In this document: piece by piece, positions 8,364 through 16,174 of the stretch
Layout of the letters: every line of letters begins with the position of its first letter
Position numbering within the stretch: position 1 is the stretch's first letter
DNA from: Brevibacillus thermoruber 423
GTDB taxonomy: Bacteria > Bacillota > Bacilli > Brevibacillales > Brevibacillaceae
Length of the DNA stretch: 64,000 nt
Reading direction: 5' to 3'
NCBI RefSeq assembly: GCF_000454065.1
Contig: NZ_KE695653.1
Span: forward strand, 304,067-368,066
Notes under the pieces: model-generated
The model's input: only the letters and a program-made list of their open reading frames with translations
Told to the model about the DNA's origin: nothing
Databases searched by the model: none
Position numbers and translations under genes: made by a program

Positions 8364-10468
8364 TGTTGCGCTCTCTCCATTCCCGTTTTTTTTCGACAAA
8401 ACTGATAGAGTCTCTCTGCCAGGCAGTCGGCGATCCGCTGCCGGTCGCCCGCTTCCAGTGCGGCGATCATCTCTTCCTCGATCAAGAGGGAGCTGATCTC
8501 GCTCAGCACTTCCAATCCTTCTTTGGGCACATCCCTTGGCCCCAGGAGCAGGAGCAGGTTTTTGATCGGCATCTCCCGTTCGTCCATCGACCTCAGCCGG
8601 ATCGGCTGGCGCAGCACATGCACCGTAAACGACGGCCGGACTACCTGTTCGTGTTTGCCGTGAAACAGCGCCAGCGTCGTGCCCGGAATGCCCAAGCCGC
8701 CCAGTCTCTCCCGTTGCAGGAGCTGCCGGACGACCGGTTCGGCTTCCCGAATGGCGCCAAGTTGGACCAAATCGCCGCAAATCCGGTCCAGAATCTCCCG
8801 GATGTCCCCGCTGTGATTCTCCAGCCGCCGCACCTGAAACCCGTCCAAGAGTTCGACCGCATATCCCGCATACCGGTGCATCGCTTTCAACCGCTGCTCC
8901 GGCCCTTCCCCGCCCGCACGAACGGCCTCTGTGGCACGGGATGCACGCGACCGACTCAGGTTGTGAAGATGGTAGGCGATCTTCTGGATGTCCTCTTTTG
9001 GCAGCAGGGGGCTGACCACAACGTACTCGCTCGGGTCCATCGGCAAGGGGATGGTGGAAATGATGACATCGTATTCGCTTTTGGGGATTCGCCCCACCTC
9101 GAACAACGACAGGTTCTGCAGGCTGACGATCTCCGGAATCTCCTTTTTGATCCGGGTCGCCAGAATCTTGGAAGACCCGATCCCGCTGGAGCAGACAACC
9201 AGCGCCCGATAACGCTGATGCGCCTGTGACGTCCGTTCCACGGCCGCGCCAATGTGCATCACCAGATAGCCGATCTCTTCGTCCGGCACATGCAGCTCGG
9301 GAAACACCTCCGAGACCGCTTCCCGGACGACGCGGAACAATTCCGGGTAATTGTCCCGGATCTGCTCCAGAATCGGATTGCGGATTTCCATCTGGCGCTT
9401 GAGCCGGTACAGGGCCGGCTCCATGTGCGTCAGCAGTCCGTGAAACAGGGACGAATCGTACCGCAGGGGAATCTGCAGCCGATCTTCGCAGAGCCGGATA
9501 AACCGCTGCGTCTTGGCCATCAGCTCCACATTTCCCGGCCAGTAGAGGTCCTCATGGGCGCTTCGCAGCTTGGCCCCCCGCAGGTGCATGGTGATATACC
9601 CGATCTCCGCGGCGGGAATCTCCATCTGGAAAATGTGCGTCAGCCGCTCCATGATCCTCTCCGCCGCCTGATACTCCGGCGTGCCCTGCAGCTCGCTCAG
9701 GGTATGTTCGTCAAAGTGGATGCTCTCTCCCTTTTCGATCCGCTCGACGGCGAGCGCGAGGTGAATCACCAGACCGATGTAGGCGCTGTCCGCCAGCGGG
9801 TAAGGCAGGTCGTCCTCCACGTGCTTCAGGGCGTTTTCCACCTTGATCAGCTTTTCCTTGTCGACCAGCCCCAACAGGCGCTCCGAGATGGAGTCGATGT
9901 CGCGCAGCGATTTGTTCTGGATGTTTTCCTTGATCAGCCCGATCAGTTCGTGTTCGTTCAAATGTTCCGCGATCAGCCGGCTGATCGCCTGCCGCTTGGC
10001 CGACTCGGAGCCCTGGATTTCCACGCCGTAGCCCCGCTTGCGCACCAGCGACAGACCGTATTTGTCCAGCACGTCCTCCAGATCGTCCAGGTCATGGCTG
10101 ATCGTGGCCGTCGTCACTTTCAGGTCGAGCGCCAGCGAGATCAGCTTGACCGGCTCGGTCGCCTCCAGCAGCGTGCACAAAATGATCACTTTCCGCTCTT
10201 CCGCGGTGTACTCGGTCGTCGTCAGGTCAAACAGCGCCAGGCGCAGCGCTTCCTTTTGCTCCGGCGGACCATGCAGCTCCACGCCCAATCCCGACTTCCT
10301 CACCAGCTCCAGGCCGTGCTCGCGAACCGTGTCTTCCAAGGCGTCCAGTTCCCGGTGGATCGTCCGGGCGCTGACTCCGATCCGCTCGGCGATCGCGCCC
10401 ACGGTAAGCCCCGGTCCGTCCTGCAGCAGCATGTCGAGGATCGTCCGTTGTCTCGAGGATACACTCAT
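8360..10468 (-). CDS. mtlR: Mannitol operon activator MtlR (PRD regulator)
   Basis: A 702-residue multidomain activator. N-terminal helix-turn-helix domains occupy roughly residues 1-160 (VGAIAERIGVSARTIHREL; LKVTTATISHDLDDL). Two PRD domains follow at about 185-400. An EIIB-like domain with VVCSSGIGSSKIL is near 410-500, and an EIIA-like domain lies at the C-terminus (about 550-700). MtlR is controlled by PTS phosphorylation of these domains and activates the mtl promoter. ATG at 10468 follows AAAGGGGATGG; a longer frame upstream lacks a ribosome site. It lies between mtlA and mtlF, after a 10-bp stem-loop, and overlaps mtlF by ATGA. Confidence 0.94.
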   Translation of the reverse strand: MSVSSRQRTILDMLLQDGPGLTVGAIAERIGVSARTIHRELDALEDTVREHGLELVRKSGLGVELHGPPEQKEALRLALFDLTTTEYTAEERKVIILCTLLEATEPVKLISLALDLKVTTATISHDLDDLEDVLDKYGLSLVRKRGYGVEIQGSESAKRQAISRLIAEHLNEHELIGLIKENIQNKSLRDIDSISERLLGLVDKEKLIKVENALKHVEDDLPYPLADSAYIGLVIHLALAVERIEKGESIHFDEHTLSELQGTPEYQAAERIMERLTHIFQMEIPAAEIGYITMHLRGAKLRSAHEDLYWPGNVELMAKTQRFIRLCEDRLQIPLRYDSSLFHGLLTHMEPALYRLKRQMEIRNPILEQIRDNYPELFRVVREAVSEVFPELHVPDEEIGYLVMHIGAAVERTSQAHQRYRALVVCSSGIGSSKILATRIKKEIPEIVSLQNLSLFEVGRIPKSEYDVIISTIPLPMDPSEYVVVSPLLPKEDIQKIAYHLHNLSRSRASRATEAVRAGGEGPEQRLKAMHRYAGYAVELLDGFQVRRLENHSGDIREILDRICGDLVQLGAIREAEPVVRQLLQRERLGGLGIPGTTLALFHGKHEQVVRPSFTVHVLRQPIRLRSMDEREMPIKNLLLLLGPRDVPKEGLEVLSEISSLLIEEEMIAALEAGDRQRIADCLAERLYQFCRKKTGMERAQQ

Positions 10469-10497
10469 CGTTCCATCCCCTTTTGTACAAAGCCGGA

Positions 10498-10521
10498 AAA
10501 CGCTAGTTTGCACTAGCGTTT
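10498..10521 (-). terminator. Intercistronic stem-loop between mtlA and mtlR
   Basis: A perfect 10-bp stem AAACGCTAGT / ACTAGCGTTT with loop GCAA, followed only by TCCGG. The weak U-tract suggests partial termination or mRNA-end protection, giving more mtlA than mtlR transcript, rather than a full stop. Confidence 0.6.
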
Positions 10522-10528
10522 ATTCCTC

Positions 10529-11923
10529 TTAGCCTAAACGTTTGACTAATTTGTCATACTCCGGGCTGTTCAGGAAGTTGTCGATGGAAATGTGTTCCGC
10601 CTGCGGCGCCTTCAACTTGGCCCGTTCCGTCAGCGACTTGTGCGTGATGACAATGTCCGCGTCGTCCGGGATGTCGTTGATCGCCGTATTGATGACGGTG
10701 ATGTCGATTCCTGCATCTTTGAACTTCTTGCGCAGGGACGCTGCTCCCATCGCGCTGGAACCCATGCCGGCGTCGCAGGAGAAGACGACTTTCTTGACTT
10801 CTTTTTTCTCCGCCACCGCCGTGTCGGCTTGAGCTTCCTCCTGCTTTTTGCCTTTGAGCTGCTGCATTTTTTCCGTCGCTTTTTCCAGCTCGTCCGCATC
10901 CTCAGCTTGCCCGCCCAGTTTCAGCAGGAATGCCGCGATGAAGAAGGAGACGGCGGCTGCCGCGACGACACCGGTCAGGACCGGGAGCAGCCCACCCTTG
11001 GGTGCCATGGCGCTCAGCGCGAATACGCTTCCCGGCGATGGCGGCGCCACCAGGCCGGCGTTTAACAGTGTAAAGGTAAAGACACCGGTCATCCCGCCGC
11101 CGATGACGGCCAGAATCAGGCGCGGATTCATCAGGATGTACGGGAAGTAGATCTCGTGAATGCCGCCCAGGAAGTGGATGATCGCCGCACCCGGCGCCGA
11201 TTGTTTCGCCGTGCCTCTGCCCACCAGCCAGTAGGCCAGCAGGATGCCAAGCCCCGGACCCGGGTTGGTCTCCAGCAGGAAGAAGATCGACTTTCCGGTC
11301 TTCGCCGCCTGATCCAGTCCGATCGGACTCAGAATGCCGTGGTTGATCGCGTTGTTCAGGAACAGAACCTTGGCCGGTTCGATCAGGATGCTGGCCAAGG
11401 GCAGCAGTCCGGCATCCACAATCGTTTGTACGCCGGAAGCCAGCGCTTTGCTCAAGCCGGCCACGACCGGCCCGATCGCGTTGAACGCCAGCAGCGTCAA
11501 CAGCCCCCCGACAATGCCGGCGGAGAAGTTGTTGACCAGCATCTCAAAGCCGGAGCGCACTTTCCCTTCGATCAACTGGTCCACCTTTTTCATGACCCAG
11601 CCGCCAAGCGGCCCCATGATCATGGCACCCAGAAACATCGGGATGTCGGCCCCCACGACGACACCCATGGTGGCCACCGCACCAACGACTCCGCCGCGCA
11701 CGTCGTGGATCATCTTGCCGCCCGTATAACCGATCAACAGCGGCAGCAGATAGGTAATCATCGGGCCAACCAGTTTGGCCATATGTTCATTGGGCAGCCA
11801 GCCCGTCGGAATAAACAGCGCCGTAATCAAGCCCCAGGCGATAAACGCGCCAATGTTGGGCATGACCATGCCGCTTAAAAAACGCCCAAACTTTTGCACA
11901 GAGACGCGCAGTCCGCTCTCCAT
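10529..11923 (-). CDS. mtlA: PTS mannitol EIICB component
   Basis: A 464-residue mannitol permease with an N-terminal IIC membrane domain (about 1-340, including the conserved GGIHEIYFPYIL), a charged linker, and a C-terminal IIB domain with phospho-Cys383 in FSCDAGMGSSAMG. It lacks a fused IIA, which is supplied by MtlF. It imports mannitol and releases mannitol 1-phosphate. I chose ATG at 11923 behind AAGGGGG; the frame extends 33 codons upstream, through the likely promoter region. It is the first gene of the mtl-pts operon. Confidence 0.96.
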   Translation of the reverse strand: MESGLRVSVQKFGRFLSGMVMPNIGAFIAWGLITALFIPTGWLPNEHMAKLVGPMITYLLPLLIGYTGGKMIHDVRGGVVGAVATMGVVVGADIPMFLGAMIMGPLGGWVMKKVDQLIEGKVRSGFEMLVNNFSAGIVGGLLTLLAFNAIGPVVAGLSKALASGVQTIVDAGLLPLASILIEPAKVLFLNNAINHGILSPIGLDQAAKTGKSIFFLLETNPGPGLGILLAYWLVGRGTAKQSAPGAAIIHFLGGIHEIYFPYILMNPRLILAVIGGGMTGVFTFTLLNAGLVAPPSPGSVFALSAMAPKGGLLPVLTGVVAAAAVSFFIAAFLLKLGGQAEDADELEKATEKMQQLKGKKQEEAQADTAVAEKKEVKKVVFSCDAGMGSSAMGAASLRKKFKDAGIDITVINTAINDIPDDADIVITHKSLTERAKLKAPQAEHISIDNFLNSPEYDKLVKRLG

Positions 11924-11990
11924 CTTGTTGCATCCCCCTTCTTTTTTCTCTATATTGTTGACAAAATTTAATTGTACGACTCCTATTACA

Positions 11991-12019
11991 AATATAAAGC
12001 GTTTACATTTCTGTCTCAA
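11991..12019 (-). promoter_or_regulatory. Predicted sigma-A promoter of the mtl operon
   Basis: Minus-strand -35 TTGAGA (12014-12019), 17-bp spacer and -10 TATATT (11991-11996), about 70 bp before the mtlA start codon. Confidence 0.65.
11994..12007 (-). promoter_or_regulatory. cre box in the mtl promoter
   Basis: TGTAAACGCTTTAT on the minus strand matches the CcpA cre consensus with about one mismatch. It overlaps the -10 box and spacer, so CcpA/HPr-Ser-P binding should repress the operon when glucose is present. Confidence 0.7.
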
Positions 12020-12061
12020 CAAAATGTAAGTGGGGATTTGTCCATTGGGTTGTTGACAAAA

Positions 12062-12529
12062 GTTAATAAAGCCAATTGGTATTTTTTGCAGGAAAGCGGG
12101 TGCGGCTGCTTGTGACGGAGGTTCGCGATATTTCCTAGTGTGTCAGACGTCTGTTGGAGTATGTGCACTCTCACACCGCGACATTCATCGTCCGACTGAC
12201 TCTCTACTGTTATTTTCTCTTTCATGCGCCGCCCACATTCGGCAGGAGCGTATTTTACACTGGGGTTTTAGGGGAGAGATTCATTCTTTAAGAAACGGCC
12301 CATAATTTGGAGGAAAACCGAAACAACAACGACACGTAACCGTCTATGTAAATAGGAAATATTACCATTTAAGTAAAACGAAGGAAAACAGTAACAATGA
12401 GACACAAACGAACCGCATTGTGGCTTGCCATTCAGGAGCAATTTTCAAAGATTTCTCCGGAGCGGCTATCAAGGAGGTAGTAAAGCCGTCCTTTTAAGAA
12501 AAAAAGTGACGAGTTCACGTGCCAACCAC
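12062..12529. other. Long intergenic region with one possible small ORF
   Basis: No recognisable gene. The only coding hint is a 27-codon plus-strand frame at 12397-12480: ATG with GAAGGAAAA ten bases upstream, ending at the AAGGAGGTAG near 12471-12480. The predicted peptide is basic with no known motif. A 69-codon minus-strand frame at 12016-12225 covers the mtl promoter and is unlikely to be real. Confidence 0.3.
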
Positions 12530-12560
12530 AAAAAACGCCCAATCGGTGTACCGGGCGCAG
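12530..12560 (-). terminator. Probable terminator after the PH-domain gene
   Basis: On the minus strand, CGCCC and GGGCG enclose about 12 nt and are followed by TTTTTT. It lies about 70 bp beyond the stop of the PH-domain gene. Confidence 0.6.
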
Positions 12561-12627
12561 GTTAGATCATGCTTATAATCAAGACGATCTGTCCTCTCCA
12601 TACAACAGGTGAAGGCTCCCCATTGCC

Positions 12628-13008
12628 TTACCGCAGCACGTAGGTGGCAAGCACGCGCTGCAGTTCGTAAATGTCCAGGCTTCTGTTGAACTGCTTGATG
12701 ATCGGCGTCTCACTCCCCGATATCCAGAGCTTCAACTCCGCGTCCAGATCGAAATGGCCCGCCGTCTCAATGCTGAAATGATGAATGCTTCTGTAGGGAA
12801 TGGAATGGTACTCCACCTTTTTTCCGGTCACTCCCTGCCGGTCGACCAGGATCAAGCGTTTGTCCGTGAAAAGGAACATGTCCCGAATCAGTTTATACGC
12901 CTTTTCAATGCGCTCGTGGTCCGCCAGGATGTTGGCAAACTCCTTTTGCACCTCCGCGATGCTGACCTCTGACGCGTTTCCCATCAGACCGTCAAAAATG
13001 CTCATCAT
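12628..13008 (-). CDS. PH domain-containing protein (bacterial PH, YvbH-like)
   Basis: A 126-residue soluble protein that is almost entirely one bacterial pleckstrin-homology-like domain (FLFTDKRLILVDRQGVTGKK near 45-64, then IPYRSIHHFSIETAG). Such proteins are widespread in Bacillales; their role is not established. I used the ATG at 13008, part of an ATGATG pair behind GAGGGGGCGGG; the second ATG at 13005 is equally possible. It is monocistronic, between a terminator and the DEAD-box helicase. Confidence 0.8.
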   Translation of the reverse strand: MMSIFDGLMGNASEVSIAEVQKEFANILADHERIEKAYKLIRDMFLFTDKRLILVDRQGVTGKKVEYHSIPYRSIHHFSIETAGHFDLDAELKLWISGSETPIIKQFNRSLDIYELQRVLATYVLR

Positions 13009-13118
13009 CCCGCCCCCTCGTTTTACTCTTTTCGCTTGCACATGCCTATATTATCATTCATCACTCCAAAATCAACCGGCCAAACACCGTTCGGAAAGGA
13101 ACCAGGAGGAAAACATGA

Positions 13119-13145
13119 ACCCAGCCGCGATCCTGACAGCTGGGT
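13119..13145 (-). terminator. Weak terminator after the DEAD-box helicase gene
   Basis: ACCCAGC / GCTGGGT stem with a 13-nt loop on the minus strand, followed by TCATGTTTTC, 8 bp after the stop codon. Confidence 0.4.
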
Positions 13146-13152
13146 GTATTGA

Positions 13153-14598
13153 TTATGAACTAAAACGGCCGCTCATCCCGTCTCTTTCCAACCGTCGGCC
13201 GTCCTTTCCCAGGGCCGGCCTCGCTTGCCGCTCCGATACCCTCTTGCTCTGCCGCTGTCGGTACCCTTTTTTCGCAACCCTCAGCGGCTTCTCGTCAGTC
13301 AGGCGGACCGGTGTGGTGTCCGGTTCCTTGGTCAGCATCTTGAGGGCGGCGGAAACCAATGTCACGGAATCCACCTCGTTGAGTAACTGCTCGGCCATCG
13401 CTTTGTAGAGGTTCAAATTGCCTTCTCCCGTCGCTTCCAACAGTTTCTCCACGGCCAACCGCTTCTGGCCCTCGAACGCCTCGGCCATGCTCGGGACCGG
13501 ACGCCGTTCCATTTTGCGGATAGTGGTCTTCTCGATGTACCGCAGATGATCCGCTTCACGCGGCGTGACAAAGGTAATCGCCAAGCCCGTCTTGCCCGCC
13601 CGGCCCGTCCTGCCGATCCGGTGGACGTAGCTTTCCGCGCCCTGCGGAATATCAAAGTTATACACGTGGGTAACCCCGCTGATATCCAGACCTCTGGCGG
13701 CCACATCGGTGGCGACCAACACTTCGATCGTCCCTTCCTTAAACCGACGCAGCACGCTGTCCCGCTTGGCCTGGTTCAAGTCGCCGTGGATCCCCTCCGC
13801 GCCGTATCCCCGTTTGGTCAGCGCTTCCGACAGTTCGTCCACCCGCCGTTTGGTCCGTCCGAAGACGATGGCCAACTCCGGCATGTGAATATCGAGCAAA
13901 CGGCACAGCACGTCGAATTTTTGCTTCTCCGTCACTTCCATGTACTGCTGCCGGATGTTGGAGACCGTCACTTCCTTGGGTTGGATGGAAATGGTCACGG
14001 GGTCATGCATGAATCGGCGGGCAATCTCCTGGATGGCCTTGGGCATGGTGGCGGAAAACAGCAGGGTTTGCCGTTGTGTCGGCATTTCCTTCAGGATCAC
14101 CTTGATGTCGTCGATGAATCCCATGTTCAGCATCTCATCCGCTTCGTCCAGCACAACCATTTTCACGGACTGAAGCCGGATCGTTTTCCGGTTCATGTGA
14201 TCCATGAAACGGCCCGGTGTCGCGACGATGATCTGTGGCCGTTTTTTCAGCGCCGCAATCTGCCGTTGAATATCCTGCCCTCCGTAGATAGGCAGGGCCA
14301 CCACCCCTTTGTACCGAGCGATCTTGTTCAGCTCTTCCGCTACCTGAACCGCCAATTCGCGCGTCGGCGTCAACACGACCGCCTGGATTTGTTCCTGGTC
14401 TACGTTCGCCTTCTCCACCAGGGGAATGCCAAAGGCGGCGGTTTTTCCCGTCCCGGTCTGCGCCTGACCGATCAGGTCCTTGCCCGTCAAGGCGATGGGA
14501 ATGGTTTGGTCCTGAATCGGGGTCGCTTCTGCGTACCCCACTTCTTTTAGGGCCCGTGTCACCAGGTGGTGCAGCCCAAACTCATAAAACGTTGTCAA
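13153..14598 (-). CDS. cshA: DEAD-box ATP-dependent RNA helicase (CshA type)
   Basis: A 481-residue DEAD-box helicase with all core motifs: Q motif (ATPIQ), Walker [31 protein letters not shown], and the C-terminal [13 protein letters not shown] and [10 protein letters not shown]. The tail is basic (Lys/Arg/Gln-rich from about residue 440), as in CshA, which unwinds RNA in the degradosome and in ribosome assembly. Start is TTG at 14598 with AAGGAGA upstream; no ATG fits. It lies downstream of the cold-shock gene, separated by a strong hairpin. CshB is an alternative family name, but length and tail favour CshA. Confidence 0.92.
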   Translation of the reverse strand: MTTFYEFGLHHLVTRALKEVGYAEATPIQDQTIPIALTGKDLIGQAQTGTGKTAAFGIPLVEKANVDQEQIQAVVLTPTRELAVQVAEELNKIARYKGVVALPIYGGQDIQRQIAALKKRPQIIVATPGRFMDHMNRKTIRLQSVKMVVLDEADEMLNMGFIDDIKVILKEMPTQRQTLLFSATMPKAIQEIARRFMHDPVTISIQPKEVTVSNIRQQYMEVTEKQKFDVLCRLLDIHMPELAIVFGRTKRRVDELSEALTKRGYGAEGIHGDLNQAKRDSVLRRFKEGTIEVLVATDVAARGLDISGVTHVYNFDIPQGAESYVHRIGRTGRAGKTGLAITFVTPREADHLRYIEKTTIRKMERRPVPSMAEAFEGQKRLAVEKLLEATGEGNLNLYKAMAEQLLNEVDSVTLVSAALKMLTKEPDTTPVRLTDEKPLRVAKKGYRQRQSKRVSERQARPALGKDGRRLERDGMSGRFSS

Positions 14599-14643
14599 TG
14601 ATCGTCAATCTCCTTTTTCTTCATTTCGCTTTCCCGTTTCACG

Positions 14644-14687
14644 AAAAAGAGGGCATGATTCCTCACGCCGGAACATGCCCTCATTTT
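14644..14687 (-). terminator. Terminator between the cold-shock gene and cshA
   Basis: GAGGGCATG / CATGCCCTC stem (14649-14657 and 14674-14682), with a T-run on both sides, so it can work in either direction. It closes the cold-shock transcript about 25 bp after its stop. Confidence 0.85.
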
Positions 14688-14710
14688 TCGTGTCATTTCA
14701 ATGAAACCAC

Positions 14711-14908
14711 TTACAAGCGGATGACGTTTGCCGCCTGCGGTCCGCGGTTGCCCTGCACAACGTCAAATTCCACCTTTTGCCCTTCTTCCAGGCTCTTGAA
14801 TCCGGTTCCCGTAATCGCGGAGAAATGGACAAACACATCGTCCCCGTCTTCGCGTTCAATGAAACCAAATCCTTTTTCCGCATTAAACCATTTGACTTTT
14901 CCGATCAC
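14711..14908 (-). CDS. Cold-shock protein (CspA/CspB family)
   Basis: A 65-residue single cold-shock domain with both RNA-binding motifs, KGFGFIE (RNP1) and VFVHF (RNP2). CSD proteins bind single-stranded RNA/DNA as chaperones. The longer frame adds about 50 unrelated residues; I take GTG at 14908, which has GGGAGGCC eight bases upstream and gives the standard family length and N-terminus (MIGKVKWFN). The A+C-rich leader upstream to about 15060 fits the long 5' UTR usual for these genes. Confidence 0.92.
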   Translation of the reverse strand: MIGKVKWFNAEKGFGFIEREDGDDVFVHFSAITGTGFKSLEEGQKVEFDVVQGNRGPQAANVIRL

Positions 14909-15103
14909 GATTGTGGCCTCCCACATGAGAATTTTGATAAAAAGCAAGAAAACCGCAAAACCGTTTCCGCCCCACATCTCAGCACGAGGCAGCAAAATCG
15001 TTCTCGGGTATTCATGTCTTTTTAACGTGGTCTCATCATACCATTTTTTTGCCGAAGAAGCAATCATCGCCGCTTCCGGAAGAAAGCAGCGATGAACCGG
15101 GTG

Positions 15104-15970
15104 CTACTCGACCCACTTTTTGTACAGCTCGTCAAATTTGCCCTGCAGCTTCATTTCGTCGAGCCATACGTCCAGGTAGCTGGCGAAGATGAAGTCGCCG
15201 CGCTGGATCATGTAGGCTTTTTCGCTTTTGGTGAACGGATCGTCCACGCGGGCGGCGTACAGACGCGGATCGTTTTTCGCGTACACAATCGCTTCAAAGG
15301 TGTCGGTGATCATGACGTCGTAGGTGCCGTTGGCCACCAGACCCGGGATGTCCAGGTTGTTTTGCACCACGGTCACGTTTGCGTTCGGCAGGTATTCACG
15401 CACGAACTTTTCGTTGGTTCCGCCCGGGTTGACGCCGATGCGGACGCTCGGTTTGTTGATGTCCTCGATCGTTTTGTACTTGTCCTTGTCTTCCGCGCGG
15501 ATGAGCGGCACTTTGCCGAACTGCACGTACCCCTCGCTCAAGTGGGCTGTTTTCTGTCTGTCGGTGTTGCGGGTCACGCCGCCCACGGCAATGTCAAACT
15601 TGTCGGCGAGCAGATCGTTCATCAGTGTCGGCCAGGAGGTTTGCACAAAGCGGGCTTCCACGCCCAGGCTTTTGGCGAACTCTTTCATCGCGTCGATGTC
15701 GTACCCTTCGTATTGGCCTGTTTTCGGGTTGAGATATGTAAACGGCTTGTAATCTCCGGTGGTTCCGATGCGGATGTACCCCCTCGCGATGATTTCATCC
15801 AGCCGGGATTCGTATTTTTTCTTGGCTTCCTGCTTTGCGGTGCTGTCCGCGACGGTCGCCGCCGGTTGGGCCTGTTGGGCACCTGCGGCGGACACATGAG
15901 CGGCCAAGCCCGTTCCCAGCAGCGAAACCGCCACTGTTCCTGCAATCAGCATGCTTTTCCATTTTTTCAT
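15104..15970 (-). CDS. Secreted SBP-fold protein resembling cyclohexadienyl dehydratase (PheC)
   Basis: A 288-residue exported protein. The signal peptide is residues 1-29, ending HVSAAG, without a lipobox Cys. The mature part is a periplasmic-binding-protein fold, but the conserved stretches are those I know from PheC: IRIGTTGDYKPFTYL, VQTSWPTLMNDLLA, IGVNPGGTNEKFVREYL, DVMITDTFEA and KAYMIQRGDF. PheC converts prephenate or arogenate to phenylpyruvate or phenylalanine outside the cytoplasm. Absence of a lipid anchor and of any permease or ATPase gene beside it argues against an ordinary uptake receptor. ATG at 15970 follows GGGAGGAG. The dehydratase activity is inference; an amino-acid binding protein is the alternative. 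Confidence 0.75.
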   Translation of the reverse strand: MKKWKSMLIAGTVAVSLLGTGLAAHVSAAGAQQAQPAATVADSTAKQEAKKKYESRLDEIIARGYIRIGTTGDYKPFTYLNPKTGQYEGYDIDAMKEFAKSLGVEARFVQTSWPTLMNDLLADKFDIAVGGVTRNTDRQKTAHLSEGYVQFGKVPLIRAEDKDKYKTIEDINKPSVRIGVNPGGTNEKFVREYLPNANVTVVQNNLDIPGLVANGTYDVMITDTFEAIVYAKNDPRLYAARVDDPFTKSEKAYMIQRGDFIFASYLDVWLDEMKLQGKFDELYKKWVE

Positions 15971-16174
15971 TGTCGTTCTCCTCCCATGGTAGCCGTTTTG
16001 TCGGTTTCTCTTGTCGATCTTGCTTGCGGGGCGTCACTGCCCAAGCAGGGGCTCTCTCCTCCCTACATAGGCATCCCCCCTTTTGTCCATCCTGTGTGCG
16101 GCTTGAGCCGGCCGGCTGGCCCCGACCTGTGAGGCTTGTGCTGACAGGGGGGCCGCTTCCGTTCCCGCCTCCCG

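Larger units (their letters stand above)
11955..12061. promoter_or_regulatory. Direct repeats flanking the mtl promoter (candidate operators)
   Basis: TTGTTGACAAAA occurs at 11955-11966 and again at 12050-12061, each followed by TTAAT-like sequence, 95 bp apart. On the transcribed strand one lies just downstream of the predicted start and the other upstream of the -35 box. MtlR or another mtl regulator is the likely ligand; this is inference. Confidence 0.45.

Noticed and set aside
13114-13408. Plus-strand gene starting ATG behind AGGAGG near 13114
   Set aside because: The good ribosome site is chance; the frame is antisense to the cshA 3' end, and the region also forms the cshA terminator stem.
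15971-16174. Possible riboswitch upstream of the PheC-like gene (GTGACGCCCC... ACCGACAAAACGG)
   Set aside because: It shares only a short GTGACGC with c-di-GMP aptamers; the GGCAAACC and CGCAAAGCC cores are missing, and no T-box element is present.
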